A stretch of 64,000 nt of DNA from Mariniflexile sp. TRM1-10 (lineage in GTDB: Bacteria > Bacteroidota > Bacteroidia > Flavobacteriales > Flavobacteriaceae), in the NCBI RefSeq assembly GCF_003425985.1, contig NZ_CP022985.1, positions 657,501-721,500 on the forward strand, written 5' to 3'. Below are positions 1 to 8,473 of this stretch, one piece after another. How positions within the stretch are numbered: position 1 is the stretch's first letter; each line of letters begins with the position of its first letter. The position numbers and the translations under genes were made by a program. Below the pieces are notes generated by a model. That model saw only the letters and a program-made list of their open reading frames with translations, was not told where the DNA came from and did not search any database.

Positions 1-650
1 TATTCTTTACAGGGGTAATCACTCTTATTTTCAGGCAGTTTTAGTTCTTTTACTATTACTCCAATCTTATCCTTAGTTTCAACTTTATAGTCAGGTTTTA
101 TAATTAAAAGCCCACTGTCAAATGCAATTTCATGATTAACACAAAGTGCTATTCCATTGTTAATCGTATCTGGCCCACCATTTTTCACATCCCATATATG
201 AGAAGCTCTTAGTAAACTCGGTAGGTTTAATTCACAAACTGCGCAACAGTTCTTATAAGCTCCAAGAACTTCTTTTCTGAATTTTGATTGTTTTCTTAAT
301 GGTTTTTTAATTTCTGATTCTTGCCATTCTCGTCCATTTGGATATGGTCTTTCTGTAAAATTTATTTCATGTTTTCCATTCTTAAAATAGCGAATAGTAG
401 GTAGTGTTTCATATCTTGTAATGCTTGTGTCAAGTAATTCTATTTTGCCAGTTTCGTCAATTTCTACAAATAAACGTAATTCATTTTTTCTATGATATAT
501 GAACTTTACAACATGAAAAACAAAATCAAGTGGTAAATTTTCTATTAGAGAAGGATTTATACATTTATTTCTTTTTTCTCTATTTGAAGCTTCATTTGCT
601 TCTTTGAGAAGTGGCTTAGAGAAAAATCTAAATTCTTCATAAATCTCCAT
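1..650 (-). CDS. HNH endonuclease domain protein, C-terminus beyond window
   Basis: Open frame on the minus strand from an ATG at 648-650 to the window edge; 216 residues are visible and the C-terminus is missing. The last third holds an HNH-type core: a CxxC-like pair (NCCAVCELN), then ASHIWD, then NGIALCVNHEIAFDSG, which is the His/Asn/His metal-binding arrangement of HNH nucleases resembling restriction enzymes. The N-terminal 130 residues show no motif I recognise and may bind DNA. Likely cleaves DNA, either as a solitary restriction-like nuclease or as a mobile-element nuclease. No methyltransferase is visible next to it, but its other flank lies outside the window. Family call is secure; biological role is inferred. 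Confidence 0.8.
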   Translation of the reverse strand, partial: MEIYEEFRFFSKPLLKEANEASNREKRNKCINPSLIENLPLDFVFHVVKFIYHRKNELRLFVEIDETGKIELLDTSITRYETLPTIRYFKNGKHEINFTERPYPNGREWQESEIKKPLRKQSKFRKEVLGAYKNCCAVCELNLPSLLRASHIWDVKNGGPDTINNGIALCVNHEIAFDSGLLIIKPDYKVETKDKIGVIVKELKLPENKSDYPCKE

Positions 651-783
651 TTATTTTCGTTTAATTGTTGCTTATAGTCATTGTGACAGTTGCAGAACTC
701 AAAATTTAATCCTATTTTTTTTGTACTTATAAAAACCTACTAGATTTTCATAAGTATGCTAGAAGGTCATTGTATTCAGAAAT

Positions 784-834
784 CTACGTTGAAGCAAGTC
801 GTTTTTTAAATTCTTTTTCGTTAATTTCTTCCAT
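784..834 (-). pseudogene. Possible gene remnant, 16-codon open frame
   Basis: A short frame, ATG at 832-834 to TAG at 784-786, encodes 16 charged helix-like residues (MEEINEKEFKKRLAST). The same frame continues with further coding-like residues interrupted by several stops. It may be the decayed start of a lost gene between the HNH gene and its upstream neighbour. Could equally be chance. Confidence 0.2.
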
Positions 835-859
835 TCACGGATTTTTTTCGTTGTTAATA

Positions 860-1990
860 TTAGTTGGTTTTCACTTCGTAAACATGTCCTTTCGGTAAAA
901 TATCTTCGTCAGTTTTATTGATTAATACAGGCCTAATCCATATTAACTTATTCTCTTGCAAATCTTTCCCAAATAGTTGTTTACGCCAGTGTCCTCTTCG
1001 CCAATGCAACGATTTTCTATGACTTTCATCATATTCATTAACATTTCTGTTATTATTGTTACCAAAATATAAAATTTTTGAAAATCCTGTTTCGTTTATT
1101 TTCTTTTCAATTTTTTTCTTTTGTTTATCTGTCTTCGCAAAATTCAATTTTCGATTGAAATTGAAAGGTAGATTTTGAGGAAATTCTTGTTCTGAATTTA
1201 TCTTTTCTTTTGGTTGAGAAAGATATAAAAGTGAGTTAATTAATACTCTAATTGTCTTGTCAACAAAGTCTTTATATTCATTTATTATTTTCTCTCGCTT
1301 ATTTTTATCTTGCGGAAAATTTTGATAGACTTGGCTTTCAAATTTTTCAATTTCTTGGTCAATTGCATCTCCAACTGTAATAAAATCTTCATATTTTGGA
1401 AAGGCAAGTCCATAACTCCAGCTTAATTTAATTTCCTCGTCAAAAATTACTTCATCAGGTTTCTCTTTTACAAAATTCTCAAAATTTCCGACAAAGTGAA
1501 AGTAGATTAAAAGTTTATATTCAGGCTCGTAATAATCGTCTCTCATTTTTGGGTCACGTTCAGATTTTGGAATTGCCTCCATTTCACTCCTTTCAAGGTG
1601 AACATAGACTCCATCTATTAAATTCTCATTATCTGAATTTGCATATAAACCTAAAGACTTTAATGAAAGATAAAAATCATCGTATGGAAGACTGAACATA
1701 TCAAATGAAATATCATCAACATCTGTTTTCTCTAACATTAAAAGTAAGTCATTTGAAAAAGAGAAAATATTTCTCCCTAATCTGTTCCAAAGAGACCAAG
1801 TTGATAAATCATCTGAAATATAACCTGCTAATTTTTCATTTCCTTTTGATACACTATTTAGAAATTCATAGTATGGGTCATTTTCAAAATTGTAGTTTTT
1901 ATCATTTTGAAATTTCTTTTCAAGGGCTCGATAATTATACTTTTTATCAGTCTTATAAGGATAGAAATATTCCAATTCTTTTTCTTTCAT
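860..1990 (-). CDS. AcrVA2-like protein, 376 aa
   Basis: Soluble 376-residue protein without a signal peptide or membrane segment. The C-terminus carries HWRRGHWRKQLFGKD followed by WIRPVLIN, and the middle has a LPYDDFYLSL and DGVYVHLE arrangement. From memory this layout (a 'W..Y.D' strand in the N-terminal half, and HxRRGHWR...W.P..N near the end) resembles the AcrVA2 family. AcrVA2 blocks Cas12a production; homologues also occur in hosts without Cas12a, often on mobile elements. The stretch 300-376 is the most recognisable part. It has its own promoter (TACATTTG at 2046-2053) and is not obviously in an operon. The alternative is a phage or plasmid protein sharing only the RRGHW domain. 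The anti-CRISPR role is inference. Confidence 0.5.
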   Translation of the reverse strand: MKEKELEYFYPYKTDKKYNYRALEKKFQNDKNYNFENDPYYEFLNSVSKGNEKLAGYISDDLSTWSLWNRLGRNIFSFSNDLLLMLEKTDVDDISFDMFSLPYDDFYLSLKSLGLYANSDNENLIDGVYVHLERSEMEAIPKSERDPKMRDDYYEPEYKLLIYFHFVGNFENFVKEKPDEVIFDEEIKLSWSYGLAFPKYEDFITVGDAIDQEIEKFESQVYQNFPQDKNKREKIINEYKDFVDKTIRVLINSLLYLSQPKEKINSEQEFPQNLPFNFNRKLNFAKTDKQKKKIEKKINETGFSKILYFGNNNNRNVNEYDESHRKSLHWRRGHWRKQLFGKDLQENKLIWIRPVLINKTDEDILPKGHVYEVKTN

Positions 1991-2045
1991 CTATGTTTTT
2001 CCTCAATTAATAGCAACAATCATATAACCACAATAAATAGTAATC

Positions 2046-2076
2046 CAAATGTAATTAAATCTTTTTATGTACGCAA
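2046..2076 (-). promoter_or_regulatory. Promoter of the AcrVA2-like gene
   Basis: On the minus strand a TTG (complement of 2074-2076) lies 20 bases upstream of TACATTTG (2046-2053). This matches the Bacteroidota sigma-factor consensus TTG-N19-21-TAnnTTTG. The start codon is 56 bases further downstream. Confidence 0.55.
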
Positions 2077-2258
2077 TATATTACTTTTCAATAAGATATC
2101 CAATGAACTTATAGAGGTATTATTTGATTGTATGTTATATATTTGTCTTTATTTCAGGCAAAGTATTATCCAATAAGCAAACAGCAAAGCCGTTCCCGAA
2201 TAAAACCTCTCTGTTTTTAGGTAAAGGTGCAATGTGTAACATGCTGAATGATCCTTTT

Positions 2259-3026
2259 TTAAGACAATCTTCGCTTTACTTCATCCATATCATTGCTAAG
2301 CCGTTGAAACATTTGCTCCAAGCTTAAAGTCGACGCAGTTTCCTGTTTACTGTCATCCCTGCCAATATGAGCCACATATTCCCAAATCTCCAAGATATCA
2401 GAGAGTTTAATATCATAAGGGCTGTAAATAACATTGTCTGGTGCTACCGTAAAAGAGTCCGAATTTTTTTTGCTCAGTCGTTTATAAGTGATCCCCTCGC
2501 TAACCGTAATTAGGATGTACGTCTTATCATTTCTTACTTCGCCCAAGTTCTCTATATATTTCCCAATCACAAAACTCTTGTTATTATGAGGTGGCATAGA
2601 ATCACCGTCAATAGGGAAAGCCCTGAATTTCCCAGAACCCAAAAAAGGCAATGTCAGCTGTTGCAGACTTTCCATAAATTCAGCATCGGCATATCCTGTA
2701 AGATAACCTGCTCGGGCTTTATGTGGCACAATTTCTATTAAGTTGTTTCCTTCATGGTCCACTACAATTGGCAGTACAATCCTGTTATCTTCCAGCTGCA
2801 ATAAATTTTCAATGGAGATTTTCCTTAAATCCACGGTGAGAAGTAAATCAATACTGATATAATAATACCGTGAAATAACCAATAGCGTTTCTGCTGGCGG
2901 TGTGTTCTTTCCATATTCATATTTCTTATAGCGGTCAAGAGGTAAATGCATACCGTCAGCCACTTCCTGCTGGGACAAGTTTCGCTTGCTTCTTAGCCAC
3001 TTAAGATTATCAGCAATGTACAACAT
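2259..3026 (-). CDS. XRE/LexA-like self-cleaving repressor (HTH + S24 peptidase), 255 aa
   Basis: DNA-binding repressor that probably cuts itself when activated RecA appears. Residues 5-60 form an XRE helix-turn-helix (LKWLRSKRNLSQQEVADGM). Residues 100-220 form an S24 (LexA/CI/UmuD) serine peptidase: the Ala106-Gly107 bond sits where these proteins are cleaved, Ser143 lies in PIDGDSMPP, and Lys182 in GITYKRL is the expected general base. It is divergent from dinB across 100 bases containing both promoters and an inverted repeat, so it most likely represses both itself and the dinB-dnaE-alkB operon. A phage-type maintenance repressor for the ICE is the alternative; the two roles could be combined. 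Ends with a Glu/Lys-rich tail. Confidence 0.85.
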   Translation of the reverse strand: MLYIADNLKWLRSKRNLSQQEVADGMHLPLDRYKKYEYGKNTPPAETLLVISRYYYISIDLLLTVDLRKISIENLLQLEDNRIVLPIVVDHEGNNLIEIVPHKARAGYLTGYADAEFMESLQQLTLPFLGSGKFRAFPIDGDSMPPHNNKSFVIGKYIENLGEVRNDKTYILITVSEGITYKRLSKKNSDSFTVAPDNVIYSPYDIKLSDILEIWEYVAHIGRDDSKQETASTLSLEQMFQRLSNDMDEVKRRLS

Positions 3027-3051
3027 ATGTTAAAGGGATTTTAAGTCACCA

Positions 3052-3059
3052 CAAATATA
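3052..3059 (-). promoter_or_regulatory. -7 element of repressor promoter
   Basis: The minus strand reads TATATTTG, a perfect TAnnTTTG element, 25 bases before the repressor start codon. No clear -33 TTG is seen at the usual spacing, which fits a regulated promoter. Confidence 0.5.
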
Positions 3060-3066
3060 ATCATTA

Positions 3067-3085
3067 TAAGGATTTAACGTCCTAA
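3067..3085. promoter_or_regulatory. Candidate operator between repressor gene and dinB
   Basis: Imperfect inverted repeat with AGGA and TCCT half-sites separated by nine bases (TAAGGA...TCCTAA). Its right arm overlaps the dinB -7 element (3083-3090) and it sits just upstream of the repressor's own -7 element. That is where a LexA-like dimer would need to bind to shut off both directions. Confidence 0.4.
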
Positions 3086-3090
3086 TTTTG
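3083..3090 (+). promoter_or_regulatory. -7 element of dinB-dnaE-alkB operon
   Basis: TAATTTTG matches TAnnTTTG and lies 36 bases before the dinB ATG. It overlaps the right arm of the inverted repeat at 3067-3085. Confidence 0.5.
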
Positions 3091-3126
3091 TAAAAATATA
3101 TTTCTACCTAAAATTTTCAAGATAAC

Positions 3127-4335
3127 ATGACACGTGCCATCGTACATATGGATTTGGATACATTTTTTGTCTCCTGCGCAAGACTGCAAAACCCCCAACT
3201 CAATGGTATTCCTCTCATTGTTGGAGGTGGCGAAAGAGGTGTTGTAGCGTCATGTTCCTATGAGGCAAGATATTTTGGAGTTCGCTCAGCAATGCCCATC
3301 AGGATGGCTATGCAGCTTTGCCCACAGGCAAAAATTATAAAAGGTGATATGGAATTGTTCTCCAACAAATCGCATGAAGTCACACAGATTATTGAAGAGA
3401 ATGCGCCACTAGTTGAAAAAGCAAGTATTGACGAATTCTATCTGGATATTTCGGGTATGGATAAATTCTATGGCTGTTACAAATGGACAAACGAACTCTC
3501 CCATAGCATTACCAAGGAAACGGGACTGCCTATAAGTTTTGCTCTATCGGTCAATAAAACAGTTTCTAAAATTGCAACTGGCGAAGGAAAGCCAAAAGGG
3601 AACTTGGAGATTCCGCAAAACATGGTACAGCCATTCCTTAACCCCCTTTCCATTCGTAAAATTCCAATGGTAGGTGAAGTCACATTTAATCTGCTATCCA
3701 GACTGGGTATTCGGAATATAGAAAAACTATCGGAAACACCTGCTGAAGTATTACAGAGCCTCATTGGTAAAAATGGACTGGAATTGTGGAAAAAAGCCAA
3801 TGGAATTGACCACTCGCCTGTTGAACCTTACAGGGAAAGAAAATCTCTTTCTACGGAACACACTTATCTACAGGATACCATAGATATTAAAAAAGTGGAA
3901 TCATTGATATTGGGAATGGTTGAAAAATTAGCCTATCAGGCACGATGTGAAGGGTGGCTGGTCTCAACGCTGTCCATAAAAATACGGTATGCCAATTTTG
4001 ATACTGAAAATCAACAAAGAAAGATAGCCTATACCTCCTGTGACCATATTTTAGCAAAAACGGCATTGGAATTATTCCATAAATTGTACAACCGCCGTAT
4101 GAGAATTAGACTGGTTGGTATAACATTTACTGGTTTGGTCAGGGGAACCTATCAGATTAATATGTTTGAGGATACTGAAGAAATGATGGCATTATACCAG
4201 ACGATGGACAAAATTAAAAATCGTTTTGGTTTTGATGCTGTCACAAGATGCGGAGGAAGAATCCTTAAATCAAAAGCAGCAAACATTATTTCAAATCCGA
4301 GAGCCCAATTTATTAACCCTACATATACTGAATAA
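3127..4335 (+). CDS. dinB: DNA polymerase IV (Y-family translesion polymerase), 402 aa
   Basis: Error-prone polymerase that copies damaged DNA. The Y-family catalytic residues are intact: Asp9 in HMDLDTFF, and Asp102-Glu103 in ASIDEFYLD. The GVRSAMP segment and the helix-hairpin-helix (IRKIPMVGEVTFNLLSRLGI) follow, then the little-finger domain from about 235. Intact acidic residues argue for active Pol IV rather than the inactive ImuB paralogue. It lacks an obvious C-terminal clamp-binding peptide, though this is hard to judge by eye. The stop codon overlaps the dnaE start by one base, so the two are co-translated. Likely repressed by the divergent S24 repressor and induced by damage. Confidence 0.92.
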   Translation: MTRAIVHMDLDTFFVSCARLQNPQLNGIPLIVGGGERGVVASCSYEARYFGVRSAMPIRMAMQLCPQAKIIKGDMELFSNKSHEVTQIIEENAPLVEKASIDEFYLDISGMDKFYGCYKWTNELSHSITKETGLPISFALSVNKTVSKIATGEGKPKGNLEIPQNMVQPFLNPLSIRKIPMVGEVTFNLLSRLGIRNIEKLSETPAEVLQSLIGKNGLELWKKANGIDHSPVEPYRERKSLSTEHTYLQDTIDIKKVESLILGMVEKLAYQARCEGWLVSTLSIKIRYANFDTENQQRKIAYTSCDHILAKTALELFHKLYNRRMRIRLVGITFTGLVRGTYQINMFEDTEEMMALYQTMDKIKNRFGFDAVTRCGGRILKSKAANIISNPRAQFINPTYTE

Positions 4336-7300
4336 TGTACCTGAACTGTCATTCTTATCATTCACTCCGTTACGGAACTATTCCACTAAATGAACTGGTG
4401 GAACAGGCTACGCTATTTGGTGTAACGGCAATGGCACTCACAGACATTAACACGGTAACGGGAATTTATGATTTTATGAAGAGCTGCAAAGCTTTTAACA
4501 TAAAACCTTTGGTTGGAATTGATTTCCGTAATGGCTCCAAACAGCTCTATGTGGGACTTGCAAAAAATAGTGCAGGGATAGCCGAGATGAATCGACTATT
4601 GACCAAACATAATTTTGAAAACAGCCTGCTTCCCAATCAGGCGCCTTGTTTTGAAAATGTCTTTATCATCTATCCATTAGATAATGTTCCTGACGAGCTT
4701 CAGGAAAATGAATTTATAGGTATTACGCCAGAACAGTTACTTAAACTATACAATGCCAATTGGAAAAATAAGATTGACAAAATGGTTGTTTTACAATCAG
4801 TTACATATCGAACTAAAAAAGAGTACAATCTCCATAAAATATTAAGAGCGATTGACCTTAACATTCTAGGTTCAAAATTGGTCGAATCGGATTATTGCAA
4901 AATTTCTGAGGTAATGATTCCATTGAACACTCTTCTGGAAAAATTCACAGACTATCCACATATTATCCAAAATACCCAAACCATAATTACTGCCTGTAAT
5001 TTCGAATACGATTTCAATACACCAAAAAATAAAAGGCACTATACCACAAACAAGCAAGGTGATATTGAATTGTTAACCAAGCTGGCTTATGAAGGGATGA
5101 TTCGACGATATGGTCATGAGAATAGTGAAGCCAAAGCTAGAGTTGAAAAAGAACTCAGGGTAATTGATGAACTGGAATTCAGCGGTTACTTTCTTATCAC
5201 ATGGGATATTGTCCAATACAGCATCAGTCAGGGCTTTCTTCACATTGGTCGTGGTAGTGGTGCCAATAGTATTATTGCGTATTGCCTTGATATCACGGAT
5301 ATATGCCCACTGGAACTTGATCTGTATTTTGAGCGTTTTTTAAACCTCAACCGTAAAACGCCTCCCGATTTTGATATTGACTGGTCCTGGCGGGAACGTG
5401 ACACAATTTTGGAATACATATTCAGTAAATACGGAACTGACCATGTGGCTTTTTGCGGGACAAACGTAGAGTTTAAATACCGTTCCATTTTCCGTGAAGT
5501 GGGCAAAGTATTTGGCTTGCCAAAAGAGGAACTGGATATATTGGCAAAGAACCCAATGACAAAACATCACAAAAATGATGTTGTCAAAATGGTTCAAGAA
5601 TACGGAATGATGCTCGAAAAATATCCAAATCAGCGCAGTATGCATTCCTGTGGCATTATCATTTCTGAAAAGCCTATTACCCATTATTCTGCTTTGGAAA
5701 TGCCTCCCAAAGGTTTTCCCATTGTGCAGTTTGATATGCATGTAGCAGAAGATATTGGTTTTGATAAATTCGATATTTTAAGCCAGCGTGGTATTGGCCA
5801 TATTGATGATGCCGTCAAACTAATCAAAAAAAACCAGAACATCGACGTCAATATTCGGGACACTTCAATTTCTAAAGATGAGGTAAAATGCAACGAGTTC
5901 CTAAGTCGTGGCAAAACCATTGGTTGCTTTTATATTGAAAGCCCAGCAATGCGAGGTCTGCTCAGAAGGCTCAATTGTGATAATTACAAAGTACTTGTGG
6001 CAGCATCATCTATTATCCGTCCGGGAGTGGCTCAATCAGGCATGATGAAGGAATATATCTTCCGACACAATCATCCTGATCGTTTTGAATATTTCCACGA
6101 AGTTTTCAAGGAACAGTTGGGCGAAACCTATGGTATCATGGTGTATCAGGAAGATGTGATTAAAATTGCACTGCATTATGGTGGATTGCCTGCTGCCGAT
6201 GGTGATATTCTCAGACGTGCCATGAGTGGAAAAGGGCGCTCAAAAACAGCCCTGCAAAAAGTGAAAGACAACTTTTTTGCTTCCTGTGAGCAAAAAGGGC
6301 ATCCGTTAGAATTAAGTCAGGAAATTTACAGGCAGATTGAATCCTTTGCTGGATATTCCTTTTGCAAGGCACACTCGGCATCTTATGCGGTGGAAAGTTA
6401 CCAAAGCCTTTATCTGAAAGCCTATTATCCAATTGAGTTCATGACAGCTGTTATCAATAATTTTGGAGGTTTCTACCGTACTGAAGTTTATGTGCATGAG
6501 GCTCGGATGTCAGGGGCGAAAATCCATAATCCATGTATCAATAAAAGTGATGTGCAGACCAATGTATCAGGCCGAAATATTTATCTGGGGTTTCAACATT
6601 TGAAAAGCCTGCAATCCCAAATAGCAGAATTGATTGTAAGTGAAAGGGAGGAAAATGGCCCATATCAATCACTTGAGGATTTTATCAATCGTGTCCCTAT
6701 TGGCATTGAAGGCATACAGACCTTGATTTTCATTAATGCTTTTCGCTTTACTGGTAAGCAGAAAAACGAATTGCTGATTATAGCAAGGTTGATTTTAATC
6801 AATTTCAGACCTGAGAACCGCAATCTTCTATTGCTTCAAGAACCTGTAAAAAAGTATAAATTGCCAGTACTGGAACGTTCCCCTTTTGAGGACGCTTTTG
6901 ATGAAATTGAACTGCTTGATTTTCCTGTTTCCGTTACACCGTTTAATTTATTGAAGACTTCTTTTCGTGGGGATGTCATGGCAAAGGATCTGACTAAATA
7001 CCATAAAAAAACAGTCAGGATGCTTGCCTATCTGATTTCACGAAAACACGTTCCCACCAAACGGGGGGACATGTATTTTGGGACTTGGATTGATAGTGAA
7101 GGGGAATATTTCGACACAGCCCATTTTGCCGATTGCCTGCACAACTACCCTTTTCAAGGTGGTGGCTGTTATTTGTTACAAGGTAAAGTAGAAGTGGATT
7201 ATCATTTTCCGACCATTACCATATCAAAAATGGCAAAGATGCCCTTTATTGCCGACCCCCGTTATTCTGCTACCGATGAAAGAAGATTCCATACACAACA

Positions 7301-7388
7301 GCAGATTCGTGAAGATGTGAGTATGACCCATCGGGAACCCTATCCACAGGAACATGACTACCATATGCCACGATACAAAATGACATAA
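4335..7388 (+). CDS. dnaE2: Error-prone DNA polymerase III alpha subunit (DnaE2/ImuC type), 1017 aa
   Basis: C-family polymerase. The N-terminal PHP domain starts at residue 3 with a divergent NCHSYHSLRYG in place of the usual HVHTEYS-type motif. The palm carries GRGSGANS and the catalytic acids in PDFDIDW (Asp345, 347, 349). Later come the finger motifs (QEDVIKIAL, LRRAMSGKGR, FCKAHSASYA) and a C-terminal OB-fold. At 1017 residues it is shorter than replicative DnaE1 (about 1160) and fits the damage-induced DnaE2 class. It overlaps dinB by one base and is followed by alkB 29 bases downstream. There is no ImuA or ImuB, so DinB is the probable partner polymerase. Not needed for normal replication; probably a mutagenic repair module carried by the ICE. 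Confidence 0.88.
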   Translation: MYLNCHSYHSLRYGTIPLNELVEQATLFGVTAMALTDINTVTGIYDFMKSCKAFNIKPLVGIDFRNGSKQLYVGLAKNSAGIAEMNRLLTKHNFENSLLPNQAPCFENVFIIYPLDNVPDELQENEFIGITPEQLLKLYNANWKNKIDKMVVLQSVTYRTKKEYNLHKILRAIDLNILGSKLVESDYCKISEVMIPLNTLLEKFTDYPHIIQNTQTIITACNFEYDFNTPKNKRHYTTNKQGDIELLTKLAYEGMIRRYGHENSEAKARVEKELRVIDELEFSGYFLITWDIVQYSISQGFLHIGRGSGANSIIAYCLDITDICPLELDLYFERFLNLNRKTPPDFDIDWSWRERDTILEYIFSKYGTDHVAFCGTNVEFKYRSIFREVGKVFGLPKEELDILAKNPMTKHHKNDVVKMVQEYGMMLEKYPNQRSMHSCGIIISEKPITHYSALEMPPKGFPIVQFDMHVAEDIGFDKFDILSQRGIGHIDDAVKLIKKNQNIDVNIRDTSISKDEVKCNEFLSRGKTIGCFYIESPAMRGLLRRLNCDNYKVLVAASSIIRPGVAQSGMMKEYIFRHNHPDRFEYFHEVFKEQLGETYGIMVYQEDVIKIALHYGGLPAADGDILRRAMSGKGRSKTALQKVKDNFFASCEQKGHPLELSQEIYRQIESFAGYSFCKAHSASYAVESYQSLYLKAYYPIEFMTAVINNFGGFYRTEVYVHEARMSGAKIHNPCINKSDVQTNVSGRNIYLGFQHLKSLQSQIAELIVSEREENGPYQSLEDFINRVPIGIEGIQTLIFINAFRFTGKQKNELLIIARLILINFRPENRNLLLLQEPVKKYKLPVLERSPFEDAFDEIELLDFPVSVTPFNLLKTSFRGDVMAKDLTKYHKKTVRMLAYLISRKHVPTKRGDMYFGTWIDSEGEYFDTAHFADCLHNYPFQGGGCYLLQGKVEVDYHFPTITISKMAKMPFIADPRYSATDERRFHTQQQIREDVSMTHREPYPQEHDYHMPRYKMT

Positions 7389-7417
7389 TAAGAACAATAA
7401 GTAAAAAACATAGAAAG

Positions 7418-8041
7418 ATGACACTTTTTAATGACACCGAAATTTTCGCATCTGGCACAGGTGGCAAAAAAATATTTGACGTTCCTGATGCTGATTTGCT
7501 ATTGATTGATAATTTTTTTTCCAAGGAAGAGTCTGATGGGTATTATAACACTTTGCTCCATCAAACTATATGGCGTGAATATGAAATGCCAATGTATGAC
7601 AAAGTAGTTACTGCACCTAGAATGGTCTCATGGTATGGTGAAACGAACCGGAGTTCCCGAAAATCCAATCCCAACTGGCCTCTGGAATTGCTGACTATCC
7701 GGGAAAGGGTAGAAAATGAAACACAGATGAAGTTCAATGCCGTATTACTTAATCTCTACAGAAATGGGAATGATGGTGTTTCCTGGCATAGTGATAAAAC
7801 TGTGAGCAGTAATAAAAACATGAACATTGCCTCGTTAACATTTGGTGAAACCCGTATGTTCCGTCTGCGTCATAAACTTTTAAAGCATATTCCACAGATA
7901 GAAATTCCTTTGCATCACGGTACTTTCCTATTGATGGCAGGAAATACAAACTCATATTGGGAACATCAGGTACCTAAAACTGCTCGGAATGTATTGCCAA
8001 GAATCAATTTAACGTTCCGTCAGGTCAGTCTGGGGCAATAG
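7418..8041 (+). CDS. alkB: AlkB-like 2-oxoglutarate/Fe(II) DNA repair dioxygenase, 207 aa
   Basis: Reverses alkylation damage (1-methyladenine, 3-methylcytosine) by oxidative demethylation. The iron ligands are His124 and Asp126 in WHSDKT and His183 in EHQVPK. The 2-oxoglutarate-binding arginines lie in PRINLTFRQ near the C-terminus, and the nucleotide-lid signature SLTFGETRMFRLRHK is present. Length matches the AlkB2/3-like bacterial group. It is the third gene of the dinB-dnaE operon, so alkylation repair is co-induced with translesion synthesis. Its last 33 bases overlap the end of the convergent small membrane-protein gene. Confidence 0.9.
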   Translation: MTLFNDTEIFASGTGGKKIFDVPDADLLLIDNFFSKEESDGYYNTLLHQTIWREYEMPMYDKVVTAPRMVSWYGETNRSSRKSNPNWPLELLTIRERVENETQMKFNAVLLNLYRNGNDGVSWHSDKTVSSNKNMNIASLTFGETRMFRLRHKLLKHIPQIEIPLHHGTFLLMAGNTNSYWEHQVPKTARNVLPRINLTFRQVSLGQ

Positions 8042-8308
8042 CGGTTTTTCAGTGACAGCTTGCTGTTCCACTTCCTTTTCTTCTCTGGAATAGCCCCATA
8101 AGAACAGTACGCCAGCTATAATTAATATATAAGCTAGCCAACGACCGATTCGCTCAAAAAAACGAGTCACTACTGCTTTTTCATAGCTGGTAAAGCCTTC
8201 TACGCCATTGGAGTTACGTCTGCCAAACCGCCTTTTGCCTATCCAATACCATAAAAACAGTCCTATTGACAGTGCCAAACTTCCCATTATCAGTAAGGTA
8301 TAATCCAT
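8009..8308 (-). CDS. Small ICE membrane protein, 99 aa
   Basis: Two transmembrane segments: residues 4-23 (LLIMGSLALSIGLFLWYWIG) and about 58-75 (RWLAYILIIAGVLFLWGY), with a charged loop between them and a Glu-rich tail. Proteins of this look occur at the end of flavobacterial tra operons and are sometimes misnamed as molybdenum transporter permeases. It lies beyond the tra terminator, so it probably has separate expression. A 42-base ATTT tract sits directly before its start codon. Convergent overlap with alkB. Function unknown. Confidence 0.65.
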   Translation of the reverse strand: MDYTLLIMGSLALSIGLFLWYWIGKRRFGRRNSNGVEGFTSYEKAVVTRFFERIGRWLAYILIIAGVLFLWGYSREEKEVEQQAVTEKPLLPQTDLTER

Positions 8309-8350
<42 letters not shown>

Positions 8351-8410
8351 ATTAATATAAAAATATAATCAAAGAAGTTAAATTAGAGATTTAAAACATA
8401 AAAAACAAAT

Positions 8411-8449
8411 TGTAAAAAATTGACCTGCTGTATTTTAGCAGGTCAATTT
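8411..8449 (-). terminator. Intrinsic terminator of the transfer operon
   Basis: Thirteen-base-pair stem (8417-8429 with 8437-8449, core TGACCTGCT/AGCAGGTCA) with a seven-base loop. On the minus strand it is followed by a run of six T. It lies 25 bases after the traQ-like stop, at the end of the traE-traQ operon. Confidence 0.85.
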
Positions 8450-8473
8450 ACTTTATAGTAACCGTTACTGTTT

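Noticed and set aside
1705..2327. Several overlapping plus-strand frames of 67-101 residues
   Set aside because: They lie opposite the AcrVA2-like gene or in AT-rich intergenic DNA and are rich in Phe/Ile/Leu from poly-T stretches, with no conserved look.
3127..4335. Reading the Y-family polymerase as ImuB
   Set aside because: ImuB lacks the catalytic acids; here Asp9, Asp102 and Glu103 are present, so Pol IV fits better.
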